Origin: Ornithodoros turicata
Lineage: Eukaryota > Arthropoda > Arachnida > Ixodida > Argasidae
NCBI RefSeq assembly: GCF_037126465.1
Contig: NC_088202.1
Location: 85,850,160 to 85,914,159, forward strand
Length of the DNA stretch: 64,000 nt
Direction of reading: 5' to 3'
Part shown: piece by piece, positions 31,329-42,699 of the stretch
How the letters are laid out: the number at the start of each line of letters is the position of its first letter
How positions within the stretch are numbered: the first letter of the stretch is position 1
Translations under genes and position numbers: made by a program
The notes under the pieces: generated by a model
Told to the model about the DNA's origin: nothing
The model's database searches: none
The model's input: only the letters and a program-made list of their open reading frames with translations

Positions 31329-32654
31329 ATGCCAGCTTGTTGCAGTTTTGGGTGCACTTCACGCACGGACGGAGAAAGGGGGATAACGTTTCACAGGTAA
31401 GCTCTTCATTTTGAGGAAAAATCATGTTTATTGGTTTCGCATGCATCTGACAACTCGGACTTGCTTGCACTGCTACTTCGCTGGTGCCATTAAGTACTAA
31501 GAAATTATGTTTGGCTGCTCTTATAAATCTCAAAACCATGTATTTTATATAAACAATGTGCTTGTGCTATACAGGTCCCCTCACAGTCGCCCAGCTGTGT
31601 CGAAGAAGCGGGTGCAGAACCTGGGTCGCGAAAATTGGGGCCTCATCTAAATCTTCGGTGCTCTGCAGCAGAGACTTTGAGGACACCTGTTTCGATCGTA
31701 CAGGGCAAATCGTGCGACTCTAGAGTGATGCTGTGCCTACAAAGTTTGACTTTCCGCAGCACCTCCTAAAAGGATACACAATCGTAACACATTAGAATTT
31801 GCTGGGGTACCTGTGGATATGTGCGGTAGTTCTAAATGTGGTAGTTGATCCAGCGAGCTCAGTACAAGTCTTCAGAAGTATAACATCAGTCAACATACAT
31901 ATGGCAGAACTATATGCAACAGAATTAGTGGTACAAAATAATTTACATTCCCTGCTAGACTACGTGTCATCGTTTGTAAGGCTCATGACAATGAAAGAAA
32001 CAGCTTCCTAACAAAATTTTGTTATATTGAGATTCCACAATATCTCAATTTTAGTTGGTGGAGATTACAACAGCTCTGAAATTGTGCATCCCGTAAAATG
32101 AGGCTTGAATAGGCTGGGCGCAAGGTCACTGAGAATTATACACATTTTTTTAGGGACTCAATCTCAGAGCACTTGCTGGACTGAACTGACACACCACTGC
32201 TTTTTGCTTTTATGGTTCCTCGCAGTGTAATTTTACATTCACTACCTGAGCTGTCAAAGTGAGGTCCACGATTTAATTATTCAAGATAGTCGAAATCTAA
32301 TGTCAGGGTCCTGTGGCGTAACATTCGGACATGTTGACAATAGATACTAGCTCGTTAGATGTTTCTCATGCACTGCAAAAAAGTAATAATTATAACAATA
32401 ATAATGAATGAATGAAAAATAATAATTTATAGGTTTCCACTGCTGTGCCCACTGGCACCCATCATGACCTCCACAAGCACCTGTTGGAGTGCCCTCCTGA
32501 AGGAAACCACGTCATTCACCTCATGAAGGTTATAGCTAATTGCTATGGCAAGATTCGACTTCACCATCTTGCAAAGGAGCACACAGAGAACGTGACTGAC
32601 ACACTGCGACTACGAAAGAAGCTCTCACGAATCATAGTATTCAACAATCAATGA
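31329..32654 (+). pseudogene. THAP-domain protein, spliced and decayed
   Basis: Exon 1 (31329-31396) encodes MPACCSFGCTSRTDG...ITFH and ends at a consensus donor GTAAGC. An acceptor at 31573-31574 opens exon 2, which continues HSRPAVSKKRVQNLGRENW, then after a 1-nt frame change SSVLCSRDFEDTCFDRTGQ and AVPTKFDFPQHLLKG. This is the order of a THAP zinc-binding, DNA-recognising domain. An in-frame TAG falls before DAVPTKF, and the zinc-binding His of the C-x2-H pair reads Asp. A possible last exon (32433-32654, acceptor AG at 32431-32432) ends IRLHHLAKEHTE...LSRIIVFNNQ, followed by an AATAAA near 32840. THAP domains occur in P-element transposases and in host genes. This may be either; intermediate exons were not identified. 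Confidence 0.75.
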
Positions 32655-32949
32655 CGTTGACTCATGGACGTAGAAGTCGTATGTTTCAATACTAATTTTT
32701 AATTTCTACATGTCATGTTTACAGTGAAGTTACTGTGACGTTTTATCCAATTTTATATCGGTATCACTTGTAGCAATGCGAAGCTAAATATGCCAATTTG
32801 TTCCACTTTTCTTGTAATTTGTGAGGTAGAGTGGAAGTAAATAAACTGTTGTGTTAACCTCGTAGGTGCATGCTCTTCGTGCACAGCGCTCCGAATTTCT
32901 CTAATGAACTGCGCTGACAGCTGAACAACTGCAACACACTCGTAACAAC

Positions 32950-33066
32950 AATGTCATTTTAAGATGAGAAATGGGGAGTCTCATTGCCAGGGGCTGTACT
33001 CTACCCCATTGCTGGTGGTGATGTGAATAAAATAATGAGCCCCTTCACAATAAGGAAGGACGTCTT
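32950..33066 (-). mobile_element. LINE 3' UTR-only insertion
   Basis: The minus strand starts at the last codons and stop of the LINE family (CCTTATTGTGAAGGGGCTC) and continues through its 3' UTR with the ATGGGG/CCCCAT stem. It aligns closely with 46412-46510. It is a copy truncated to about 115 bp. Confidence 0.85.
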
Positions 33067-33111
33067 ATTGTAGAGCACATACACACACTCGTAGAACATA
33101 ATACGATAATG

Positions 33112-33285
33112 GAAAAAGCCAAACGAGAACCATACAACACCGAACCACACAATAACGAACGAAAACCGCGGAACACCACAGGAAAACCACACAATAAGGA
33201 ACAAAAACCACAGAACAGCACAGGAAAAGCAAACACCACACGAAAACCGAACAACAAACGAAAACCACAAAAAAACTACCTTACA
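33112..33285 (+). repeat. AAAACCACACAATAACGAAC-type minisatellite
   Basis: Degenerate tandem units of about 20-22 bp, A- and C-rich, with AAAACCRCACAA and GAACAMMACAGG phrases. Both strands are open in short frames because of the base bias, with no coding sense. Confidence 0.75.
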
Positions 33286-33684
33286 ATAACAAACAGTGTG
33301 AACCCTCTCTGAGCAAAAATAATATTTTTTATAGGTTGACATTTACCGAATTTCTTCATGCGTATACTCCTCGTGCACGACACTTACGACCCCATATTCG
33401 GAGTACAGGCAGCGGAGAAGAAAAAGAAGGCAATTACCATTAAAAACTACAGGAACACCACTGAAGCACGTTTGGAATGCATCAGCACACTGATTCCTAA
33501 GAAAGATGCGTGCTAATGAGCAATGAGGAGCGTTTAGAGAGCAACAAATGCTCCAAATCAAATCGCTTCCCATCGTTTCCTATGGGAGCAGCCTGCGCCA
33601 TTGGGCCCTCCAACATGGCGGCCGGGTGCCGCACCTCTCTCCCACGAGCCCCTCTTCTATGCGCGATCCAGCCTTTATACATAG
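33286..33684. other. Spacer, no gene seen
   Basis: No domain-bearing ORF. CCAACATGGCGGCCGGG near 33610 is a phrase common near insect and tick promoters, but there is no further evidence here. Confidence 0.3.
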
Positions 33685-33685
33685 A

Positions 33686-33735
33686 GATCAGTGTGGGCAA
33701 CGTCACGACTGACGCCCTGGGGAATGTGCGTCGAA
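33686..33735 (-). mobile_element. SINE core fragment
   Basis: The minus strand reads GACGCACATTCCCCAGGGCGT and AGTCGTGACGTTGCCCAC, matching the SINE at 59895-59930. Confidence 0.75.
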
Positions 33736-34535
33736 GGTAGCATACCTTGAGCTTGAGGGAACGAGTGGACGCACCAAGAAGCATACGGGACGAGGCTCAA
33801 AACCAGCAATGAAACATTTATTGAACCAGGTGAAAGAGTCAGGAGTGGGAGAGGATATTACAAAGAGCCTCAGGGAGAATGACCGAGGGTTGACTGACGC
33901 AAGCATTGTCTTAGCCTATTACAGCGGCTTCAAGAATAACCAAGAATGTTAGCATCATCCCTTACAGTGTGAAGACACTTGGTCCGCGAGAAAATGGGGG
34001 CACAACCTTGACAAGAGACACGTGTTTGGCCAATTCTGAGGATTGTCTCTTATTTTTGACAGCGCTAGAGTGCTCAAGTTCGTTGACATGCACAGCGTTT
34101 GCTTTGGCCTACATAGGATTTTCCACAAGTTAGGGAGATGGAGTACACAATGTGTTGTTTACAGTCAACAAATGGTTGCAACCTGTCGGGGAATCGCTTA
34201 TGAAATTAGTCAAGCTAGGCAGTTTGTTTTCTACAGTGTAGACGACGCGTATCCCGTTGGGAGTGAGGGATTTACCTATGGCATGCGAAACGGCGTGAAA
34301 GAAAGGAAGAACAACAAGGCTGAAATTGGTCGGGTCTGCTTTGTGGGAAGGGATCTGAGACACTGTGTTTTTTAAATGACCAATGGCCGAACTGAACGGA
34401 AAACCAGCACGGGTCAATCTCGACACTTTGTTGGTAACGGCAAAGGAAACATGATGGTGACAGGATTTCTTTATGCAGGTAGACAACAGCTTTTTCGCTG
34501 CGGCATGTTTTACTGCCTTTGGGTGGTTGCTACTA

Positions 34536-34713
34536 CAGTCAAACTCCTTTATAGCGAACACCTTTTTAACGAAAATACCACTACAGCAAAAATTTTTTTG
34601 CGGTCCCACTGGAGGCCTATAGGTCCAATAATGGGCATCCTTTTTAACGAAAATACCTTTACTGCAAATTTTTTTTGCTGTCCCCTGAGTTTCGTTGTAA
34701 AGGAGTTTGACTG
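34536..34713. mobile_element. TA-flanked MITE inside the Penelope-like element
   Basis: Termini CAGTCAAACTCCTTTATAGCG and its inverse (ending at 34713) are flanked by TA. The 178-bp element interrupts the Penelope reading frame downstream of LDITFHTEAG. TA flanks and the small palindromic form fit Tc1/mariner mobilisation. Confidence 0.92.
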
Positions 34714-35147
34714 TATAGGGAAGCAGGAGCTTTGGATCAACGCGTCCATAGGACCAACACAACCCAGCTTCAGTGTGAAATGTAATATCAAGGAATCTTA
34801 GCAAGTGGTTATTGGGGACTTCAACGGTGAACTGTAACTCCGGAGAAGACGACTGAGCGACGGTTAAAGCATGTCTTACAGTGTCGGGGTCAGGCACGAG
34901 TACAAGGATATCATCCACATAACGTCTGATTAAGACAGCGTCATTGTGAGTGTCAGCCCATTTAGTGAAGGCTTCATCGAGGGTGGAGAGATAAATTTCG
35001 TATAGCTTGGGTGCTATAGACGAGCCTATACAAACGCCTTTGGTTTGGGTGTAGAGTTGCGAGTTGAAACTTTACTGGAGTAGAAAAAAGGTACAGGGAA
35101 ACTAGTTCGAGGAAAGAAGACGCGGGAATGCCAGCGTTAGTCTGGAA

Positions 35148-35275
35148 CAGGGGCAGATCCAGACCCTCGGTTTGGGGGGGGGGGGGGGTCTTTGTGGGAG
35201 CGCGTAGCGGGGGAGGGGGAGAAGAAAATCCAATGTATAAACTGACGTTTTGACGTCCCCTTGGATCCGCCACTG
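35148..35275. mobile_element. hAT-like MITE inside the Penelope-like element
   Basis: Ends CAGGGGCAGATCCAGA and TTGGATCCGCCACTG are inverted repeats with a perfect 8-bp duplication GTCTGGAA (35140-35147, 35276-35283). It is related to 27297-27445 and closer to 62985-63131. A 14-base G run lies inside. Confidence 0.95.
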
Positions 35276-35999
35276 GTCTGGAAGCGATCAGGTCCATTTC
35301 AATAGCGGCCTTTAGTCTGGTGAGGAGAGGGGAGGAATCAAGCGAGAAGTAGAGATCCTTGATATCCAGAGAAATTAGGAAATTTTGGTTGCCGTGACGG
35401 GATGTTAGGGAAGTAAGTAGCTCTTCCGAGTTCCTGAGGCCAAGGGAGGACGGTAAGAACATGCATTTTAGGGCGTTATTGATGTATGACGAGATGACCT
35501 TTTGCCAAGTGTCATTTTCATTTATGATGAGCCTGAAAGGGTGAAGTGGCTTATGTTCCTTCACCACAAACTTGACCGGGAAGGTGTTGTGCCTAATTTT
35601 TTTCACCTGATTAATGGTATATTGTTTGAAATGATGCGAGCGGAGGAGGGCAAGTACCTTGCTCTTGCATTCTTTCAGGTCAACGTCATAGGGTTTCAGG
35701 ACGGAGGTTAACGTCTGGAGGCACTTCTGTCCGAAGGTGGCGGAAGGGAGAACGTAGAACTTCGAAGATTTGTCAGTTTCCAATAGGGTGGCTTGGTTTT
35801 GTTCAAGGTCGGATAGGATGTGTCTTTGCCAGGACCGATGTGGGAAGAGGAGAAGATCATCGTTGGTGTAAGCTTGGGCAACTCTTCTCATGAGGTTTTG
35901 TACGATGGAATTTCTTGGATCACCAGGTTGGGAAAGGTGGGAACCGGCCTTGTGCAGGACCGAGGCCAGGTGTAGTCTGGATGGAGGAACATGCACAGC

Positions 36000-36190
36000 A
36001 AACTTTTGTGCGTCCTGTGCCGACTTCTACGGGAACTGTGCTGACATACGTCTGAAAGCGTCTGAGGAAAACCCGTGGAATAGTGGTTAGCGTGTTCGCC
36101 TTCCACGCCGATACTCGGAAATGACGCAAGCTTGAATCCCGGCTGAGGTTTTCCCAGGACTTTCCTGCAGTCTTTTCAGACGAATGTCGC
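36000..36190. mobile_element. Two SINE fragments joined head to head
   Basis: 36000-36072 is a SINE core on the minus strand. From 36075 a plus-strand tRNA-like head follows (A box TAGTGGTTAGCGTG, B box GCTTGAATCCCGGC), then a core-like end with TCTTTTCAGACGAATGTCG. It abuts the truncated 5' end of the Penelope-like element. Confidence 0.65.
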
Positions 36191-36654
36191 AGCCTTCGCA
36201 GCCACACGAGTATTTGGGCTTACTCCGATTCAGCTTGGCGGCGCCGCTCCTTCGCGCAACTTTCATAACCCATGGCGAGCCCACGCAGACACGTCTGAAC
36301 CTGTCAACCACCACAGCTGCACTGCGGAGTGCCGACGCCAGTCCTCCTCAGGTACCCGCGGATGCGGCTGTAAATATGTACCACTGCGCCCACACACCTT
36401 GTTGCAAGCCGAGACTGTGCGCGCGCTCCGATTGGTCGACAATGTTTTCCTCAGACGCTTTCAGACATATGTCGGACGACGACGATTCTGCAGTTTAGTC
36501 GCAGAATTTCACCTGTCTTCTATTCTAAGCCTACCTGTTCTTTTTGGGGTTTCTTACGATACTGGTAACTTCCTTTGGATAGGCCCTGCTGGAAGTTGTG
36601 TCGCTGGCACCATATCACCAGTTCTTTCATAATTTGCGCACGTCTCGTGTGAGT
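36191..36654. other. Spacer with a short SINE core piece
   Basis: TTTTCCTCAGACGCTTTCAGACATATGTCGG at 36447-36477 matches the SINE core at 59838-59868. Otherwise nothing is supported. Confidence 0.5.
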
Positions 36655-36960
36655 CATTTGACCTCATTTCTGAATGCACTCATACTAACCTCACACCCCT
36701 CAGGCCTCACCACTGACTTCACTCACACAGACCTGGCGCCTCTCAGACCTCATGATTGCACTCACAGGAGGTCTCATGAGGGGCAAAACCTCATGAGTGC
36801 ACTCACGGGAGACCTCATGAGGGTGAGGGTAAGACCCATGAGGGTCTTACCCTCATGGGTGAGGGCTTGCGTTTGTGAGGGCCGTGCGGTGAGGGCGAGT
36901 GAGGGCATGTCCCGGTGAGAGCCGTGAGGGTAAGGGCGAGTGAGGGCATGTGCTTGGCAC
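36655..36960. repeat. CTCATGAGG / GTGAGGGC degenerate repeat, partly palindromic
   Basis: Short CCTCAC/GTGAGG units cover about 300 bp, with CTCAC-type units on the left and GTGAGG-type on the right. A tight palindrome (GGTAAGACCCATGAGGGTCTTACC) lies at 36826-36849. A looser relative lies at 52090-52620. It may be the interior of a MITE. Confidence 0.7.
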
Positions 36961-37306
36961 ACATGGCACACAAACACACTTGAAAGTTTATTAGACGAAT
37001 TCCCACCACCTTTCCTTTTACTGTGAGATTTCAATGCCCATAACTGTTATGGGGCAGCTCGACAGTTGATAAACTGATAAGATAATTGATAAGTTGATAA
37101 TATTTCAGTCCTGTTGAAGGCAGCGCTGACTGCCGAAACGTCGACCCCCAACTGTAACTGTAAATCTAATTCTACTACCTCCCCCTTAATTATTAATGTA
37201 ATAAAAGTAGAAACTGTTTTTCATCCTTATACGGCTTCCCAAGTCTCTTCATTACTTGTAATCTATATCGTTTTCGCGTCCATCTGTACCCAGTTATCCA
37301 TATATA

Positions 37307-38129
37307 CAGGGTGTTTCACCTAAGGTGATAAAAAATTCTAACTGGCGACGTACTCGCCGGAGGATTGTGGGACTTTCGGCAATTACCTTCTAGAAACTTT
37401 TGCCACCATTTAGGAAGACTTTGGATAATTTTTAATTGAGGGAAATTTATTTTGTTCAATTGAACTTGAAATTTGCCAAGCGAACCTCACTTTTTTTACA
37501 GAAATATGAAGTCCTCCGCGGATAACCACAGACCCAACAAAAACTATGCACAATCGCAACAGAAATAGTCGAAAAAAATTAGTGAAAATTAAGCTTTAGC
37601 CCCGCCTGCTTGATTTTCGCAAAGAAGAGCGCGCCGTAGGTGCGTGGAGAGGAGGTAGTGTCCCCGCCTCTTGTTTTGACTTTTGTTCCCCGGCTTTGAC
37701 CTTGATGCTGATGACTATCGACTTATCGCAAAAAAACAAAAAAATAACCGTCTTATCACACGGAAGGAAAACAAATGAAGGCCGGGACACTTCCCCCTCT
37801 AGACGCACTTGTCGCGCGCGCGTTTTTGCGAAAATGAAGCAGGCGGGGCTAAAGCGTAATTTTCACTTTTTTTTTTTTTTTTTACTATTTCGGTTGCGAT
37901 ACTGTGCATAGCTTTTGTTGGGTCTGTGGTTATCCGTGGAGGACTTCATATTTCTGTAAAAAAAAGTGAGGTTCGCTTGGCAATTTTTAAAGTTCAATTG
38001 AAAAAATAAATTTCCCTCAATTGAAAATTATCCAAAGTCTTTCTCAATAGTGGCAAAAGGTTTCAGAAGGTAATTGCCGAAAGTCCCACAATCCTCCTGC
38101 GAGTACATCGGCAGTTAGAATTTTTTATC
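37307..38129. mobile_element. Large foldback element 1 (CAGGGTGTTTCACC end)
   Basis: A TA-flanked left end CAGGGTGTTTCACC begins an 820-bp palindrome. Arms of more than 300 bp pair from GATAAAAAATTCTAACTG (37325) to CAGTTAGAATTTTTTATC (38112-38129), including the GCCCCGCCTGCTTG / AAGCAGGCGGGGC pair. The outermost 18 bp of the right arm are missing. There is no coding capacity. Confidence 0.9.
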
Positions 38130-38983
38130 CTATTTTTTCTTTCGTCTTGGAAGAAATACTGCCAGACAAGCAATCCTGAATGTAACTGTCCAGTAAGTAA
38201 CTACATACACAAAGTGCTGAAAAAGCCAAATGCACACTGGGACGGGAAGACAGAGTTCAACTATGTCCGACGGGGCGTGGTGACTCCTGTAAACAACTCA
38301 TAATACATTCCCGGTCGTCGTTATCGTCGTCTCTGTAAAATAAATGTGACGCGCGCGAGATGAGAGCGGTGACGACACCGGCCTCCATCTTAACTCGGTC
38401 GGAGTCCCTCATGCGTTCCCAAAGCTACTCGACCGGGCGCGTACTCTGTGGTCACATGGTACAACTCGGTCATGTGATCTACTCGACTCGAGGGTTTGTT
38501 TTGGAACGCACCCCTTATCACGTCCGACTTTCGCTGGGATAATGCTTTCCCTCTCCCAATTTTAGGAACTTACTTTTTCTACTATCACTCTGTGGGCTTG
38601 CTTTGGAACCTCCTTTCGTCGGACTAAGAGCGATTGCGCTCAGAAAGTCATCGCGCGTTATGGTCCGGCGCTCCGAAAAGCATGATATTCAACTATTTTT
38701 TCCGATGGGATAGCTCGTGAATATCACTGTCAATTATCATGAATTTGAGTGAGTTCGGCACGCTCTTCATATTGGTGGGGTAAAAAAGTGACCTTTACTT
38801 GGCAAATTTCCGAGTTCAGTTCGCAAATATTTACATAATTAAACTTGCGATACATGACATTCACATCAGGAGGTAGCAAAAACCTAATAAGAACAAATGC
38901 CATCGACCGCATGATTCTTGGTGCCGTAGTTTTTTTTTTTTATTATAATTCAATGACACGTTTTCTGGGACACCCTGTATATA
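38130..38983. other. Spacer with one unpaired transposon end
   Basis: TTTTCTGGGACACCCTG at 38961-38977, before TATATA, looks like the right end of a further CAGGGTG-type element. Its left end was not found. No gene is seen. Confidence 0.4.
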
Positions 38984-40008
38984 CAGGGTATTTCCTTTTC
39001 TCTGCAACAAATTTTCATAAGAAAGGGTTTCCTTAGAGCAGTTTAACTTTTGGCATTCGATTACTCGACGGGGCTGCTACTAGAAATCCAATTTTTTCCT
39101 CAGTTGGGGGACTAGTTAACAGAGATGTTTTAAGCATTTTAAATATTTACTTTAGGGAGCACATTGCAATTGCAATATTAAAGCCTGATCACCACATGAT
39201 CCGCTCGAACCACTGATGAAGCACTAAAGTAATCTCAGCGCGTGCTATAGACCCAAATATTTCAGCTCGGCCATCCGCTGGAAACAGAAAGTGATCACAA
39301 AAAGTGCGACGGTGACGTCGTTATCTCCGCCCTCAGAAAAACTTCATACGCGATGTTGACAAACCCTTATCGCGGTATGTTTCACGATCGTTGTTTTGTT
39401 TTTCCTTTTCCTTCCTTTCATTCTTTCATTTGTTCGCAGTCGCTTGCCGTATCAGTCATTTGATTCTGCCGGACACAGCTGTTGCCCTTCCCCGGTACGA
39501 TAAGCGCTGATATGTAGTGGTGATGTGCAAAGGTCTCTGCAAGCAAAAATAAAAATAAAAGAAAATAAAGATCGTGAAGCATTACGTTTTCCTGTGACGG
39601 TAAGTGAGGGCGGAGATATCGACGTCACCGTCGCTCTTTTGGCGATCACATTCTGTTTCCAGCGGACGGCTGAGGTGAAATACTCAGGTCTGGAGTTGGA
39701 GTTGGACGGACTAAAAAAAATAATACGGAGAGGTCTACTCAGGTCTATAGCACGCACTCAGATTACTTTAGTGCTTCATCAGTGGTTCGAGGGGATCATG
39801 TGGTGACCAGGCTTTAATATTGCAACTGCAATGTGCTCCCTAAAGTTAAAAGTTTATTGAAATATCTCAGTTAATTTGTTCTCTAATTGAGCAAAAAACT
39901 GGTTTCCTAGTAGCAGCCCCGTCAAGTAATCCAATGCCAAAAGTAAAACCGCCCTAAGGCAACTCCCCTTTTCATGAAAATTTGTTGCACATAAAAGGAA
40001 ACACCCTG
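38984..40008. mobile_element. Large foldback element 2 (CAGGGTATTTCC end)
   Basis: Flanked by TA on both sides within TATATA context. Arms about 38984-39345 and 39598-40008 pair with substitutions and small indels. Examples are CAACAAATTTTCAT / ATGAAAATTTGTTG and GCACTAAAGTAATCT / AGATTACTTTAGTGC. The centre holds a short A-rich stretch. It has no transposase. Confidence 0.9.
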
Positions 40009-40014
40009 TATATA

Positions 40015-40865
40015 ATTTCGCACGACAGACTGCATCTCTCGCCCACCACCGGACTGATTACTTTCACGAACTGGAGGCTCTTTCCTGCCGGCCTCTGAAC
40101 ACCTGTGCACACCGGTATATCCCCAGAGGCCCTCTCGCAGGCCATTCGTTGCGCCATTCAGGACGCAGGGGTCCTGTCTAAAAGGGTAACAGGTCACGTC
40201 GGTCATTCTCCTGCAAGTTGCCACTTTAGGGCATTACGTCGCCGAGCAGAAAGAACGGCACGTCGAACGGGGCAACTTCCTGACATTGTAGCATACCGCC
40301 GGATGAAAGCTAAAATAACACGAGAACTTACGAAAGAAGACCGGAAGCGTTGGCGTAAGTTTTGTCAACACCTTTCATCGTTCGACCCAGCCACAAAGAT
40401 CTGGAGGACAATTCGAGCTCTGAAGGATGCGCCTCCACAAAAGAGTCCTCTCGCGACATTGGCTATCGTTAAGGGTGTAGACGAAAACACGCTAGCGCCA
40501 GATTTCTCCATCGTACTAACGACTCCGGCAGCTGCCTCGACGACTGCGGTACACAACAGTTTTGTCCAGATCTTCACGGCCGAAATTCCCCAAGACTGGC
40601 CCCGTCCACCGGATGTTGTGGACTCCGACATCACTGTAATCGAGCTAAAGACAGCGTTGAAACTTGTGAGTGTGAGCTCATCCCCGGAACCAGATAACAT
40701 CACTTATGCCGCACTGCGTAACCTTGACAGCCGCACGCTGCAAGCTCTCCTACGTCTTGGCAACAGGAATCCCTACCAACTACCTGGAAGGAGGCGTTAG
40801 TTGTTTCCGTCCTGAAACCAGGCAAACCCCCAAATGCCCTTGTCCTCTTTCCGCCCTGTGACACA
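40015..40865 (+). pseudogene. LINE ORF2 fragment upstream of and into RT
   Basis: An open frame (40105-40800) carries the region between endonuclease and reverse transcriptase (RTGQLPDIVAYRRMKAK, RKRWRKFCQHLSSFDP, IWRTIRALKDAP). It then enters the RT domain, with EPDNITYAALRNL and, in a shifted frame, SVLKPGKPPNALSSFRPVT. It stops abruptly near 40862. The neighbouring fragment runs on the opposite strand and begins at the equivalent codons. A frame change lies near 40795-40850. Confidence 0.85.
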
Positions 40866-42695
40866 CTCGCGGAGGAAGTACGAGAGAAAGCATGGGGTCT
40901 ACATCCGAGAGAAGGGAGTGAGCTATGTCCTGTTGCCACTGAACCTGCATCTTGCGGCCGGTGAGTGTCGAAAGGAGGTGTCTTCGGTCGCCCGAAGATG
41001 TCATTATCGGGGAGAAAGCTCCGTGCTGATGGGCGCTCAAGGCGGCTTTGTCTGCTTCTTCATTGCCGCTGATGCCGACATGTCCGGGGATCAACTGCGA
41101 TGCGACAGTGTGCCCTGAAAGGCCGCCTTTTTATAAACTTGCAGGATGTCAAAAACAACAGGACTAAGGGACCCACATATCCCCAAGTTGGCCACACATT
41201 GGAGCGCGGGTCTCGAGTCTGTAAAGACGACCCAGGACTCAGCTGGGCTGAATGGTATTTTTCGCATAGCAAAGAGAATGGCGTAGAGCTCGGCACACGT
41301 AGATGATGTTCTGTGAGAAAGATGGTGACCACAGGAGACTGACTGAGATGGAATGACAAATGCCGAGGGCGAGACCTCCCGAGTAGATGACCCGTGAGTG
41401 AAAACCAACGTTGACGCCGTGTACCTGTCATTCATCATGCCTAGGGTAAGCTCCTTTGCGACACACGGGGTTGTATTCCTTTTCCTTCCATACAGGCCAG
41501 AAACAGTTAGGCGGGTGACTGGGCTTGACCGAGACCATGGAGTGGCACTGGGAGCCACTGTCTTCACCACGAAACATAGAACGCTAAGCTTCAATCCCCG
41601 GGCGGACCTTGCAGTGCTTGCGTCTCAAGATCTTCGATACGAGCGGGTGCCGCCGATGATGGGATAAAAGGCGGAGGAAAAGTCGGCAGGTCTCACCGTA
41701 GCGAAGAACGTCCAACGGGGTCTCCTTCGCTTCAGCAATAACTGCTTGGGATCTCTACATCTCGGGGGACGCCATGGCACACACGAAGGCTTCGCGCCAG
41801 GAGGCACTGCAGCTTATGATGTGAAGATGTCAGGGGGTCATCGGCAAACTATACGCGAGGGACCCTCGAACCAAAGCCCTTTGGACGGCCAACAGAGAGC
41901 TCGTGTCACTGCCCCATCTCATGCCTGTCAAGCGACGGATCACCGCAATCCTACGGTGGATCTTTATCTCCAAGCTTGGAATGTGCTTCCGCCAGGACAG
42001 CCCAGCATCAGCAGTAAAACCGAGGAACCTATAGTGAGACACGTGCTTCAATGGTATGCCAGCATACGAAAGCTGGAAGGGCCGCATGTTCCGCCTCGTA
42101 AAAGGGAGTACTACTGTCTTTTCGGTCGAGAAGTCCAAGCCCGCCAGTGACAGGTACTGCTGGATAGCGTCGAGAGCGAGTTGGAGGCGTCGCTGGAGGG
42201 CAGGACGGGATTTGCCGCTGGTCCATAGACAAATGTCATCAGCATAGATGGATATAGCCACTTTCCTGCCAACGCAACCTCGAAGACCAGCCATAATAAT
42301 GTTAAATAAGATGGGGTCTCAGAACGCTCCTCTGGGTCACCCAATGGGCAAACGTGACATGGTCTGTATCGGCCTGGCTTGTGCGGACGAACAGTTCCCG
42401 TCCACGGAGAAAATCAGTAAGCCATGAGAGTGCTGCGGAAGGTAGTGCTCTGGCATCAACAAGACCATGGAGGACAGAAGCGTGGCTGACAGTGTCGTAG
42501 CCCCGTCTTCTTGTGCACCTTTGCCTCTTGCGCAGAAGTGATTAAATCCAGAACCGAATCTATTGCTGCTTTGTGCCGACGAAGGCCTGACATTTCTTGC
42601 GGGAAAACGCAGCAATGTTCGAGCAACCACTCCAGTCTGGCGAGTACCATGCGCGTCATCAACTTTCCAAAACAGTCAGGCTCACTGGTCTAAAG
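40866..42695 (-). pseudogene. LINE ORF2 fragment: RT from FRPVSLT through RNase H
   Basis: The minus strand begins FRPVSLTVLES at about 42695, then MVLARLEWLLEH, the catalytic ISIYADDICLWTSG (about 42240) and post-palm HYRFLGFTADAGLSWRKHI. RNase H follows: TSSTCAELYAILFAMRK, WVVFTDSRPALQCV and IPGHVGISGNEEADKAA. It ends near LVLPPR at about 40870, lacking the Cys-His terminus. Several frame changes and a gap between 42340 and 42480 break it. Confidence 0.88.
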
Positions 42696-42699
42696 AGAG

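Larger units (their letters stand above)
33805..35998 (-). pseudogene. Penelope-like element: reverse transcriptase and GIY-YIG remnant
   Basis: Penelope-like elements use a reverse transcriptase related to telomerase joined to a GIY-YIG nuclease. Reading leftward, the N-terminal part (HRSWQRHILSDL, KSSKFYVLP) leads to VKEHKPLHPFRLI, the motif A SLDIKDLYFSL, a region around VCIGSSIAPKLYEIYLSTLDEA and motif C RRYVDDILVLV (about 34930). LRFLDITFH then leads to the linker. Near 34082-34126 the phrase CGKSYVGQSKRC is the YIG half of the nuclease, followed by stops. The 3' end carries AATAAA near 33815. Frame changes and two MITEs (34536-34713, 35148-35275) disrupt it, and the 5' end is missing. 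Confidence 0.9.

Noticed and set aside
33001..33342. Overlapping ORFs rich in Phe, Val and Cys on the minus strand
   Set aside because: They are translations of an AACC-rich minisatellite, with no real domain.
36655..36960. Telomeric repeat
   Set aside because: Units are degenerate GTGAGG/CCTCAC and mixed in orientation, not TTAGG-type arrays.
37307..38129. Twin-primed LINE or tandem gene pair as explanation of the palindrome
   Set aside because: No coding content is present, and the arms run to a transposon-like TA-flanked end.
40015..42695. Simple twin-priming inversion of one LINE copy
   Set aside because: In twin priming the inverted 5' part precedes the sense 3' part. Here the order is reversed, and the overlapping codons differ between pieces.
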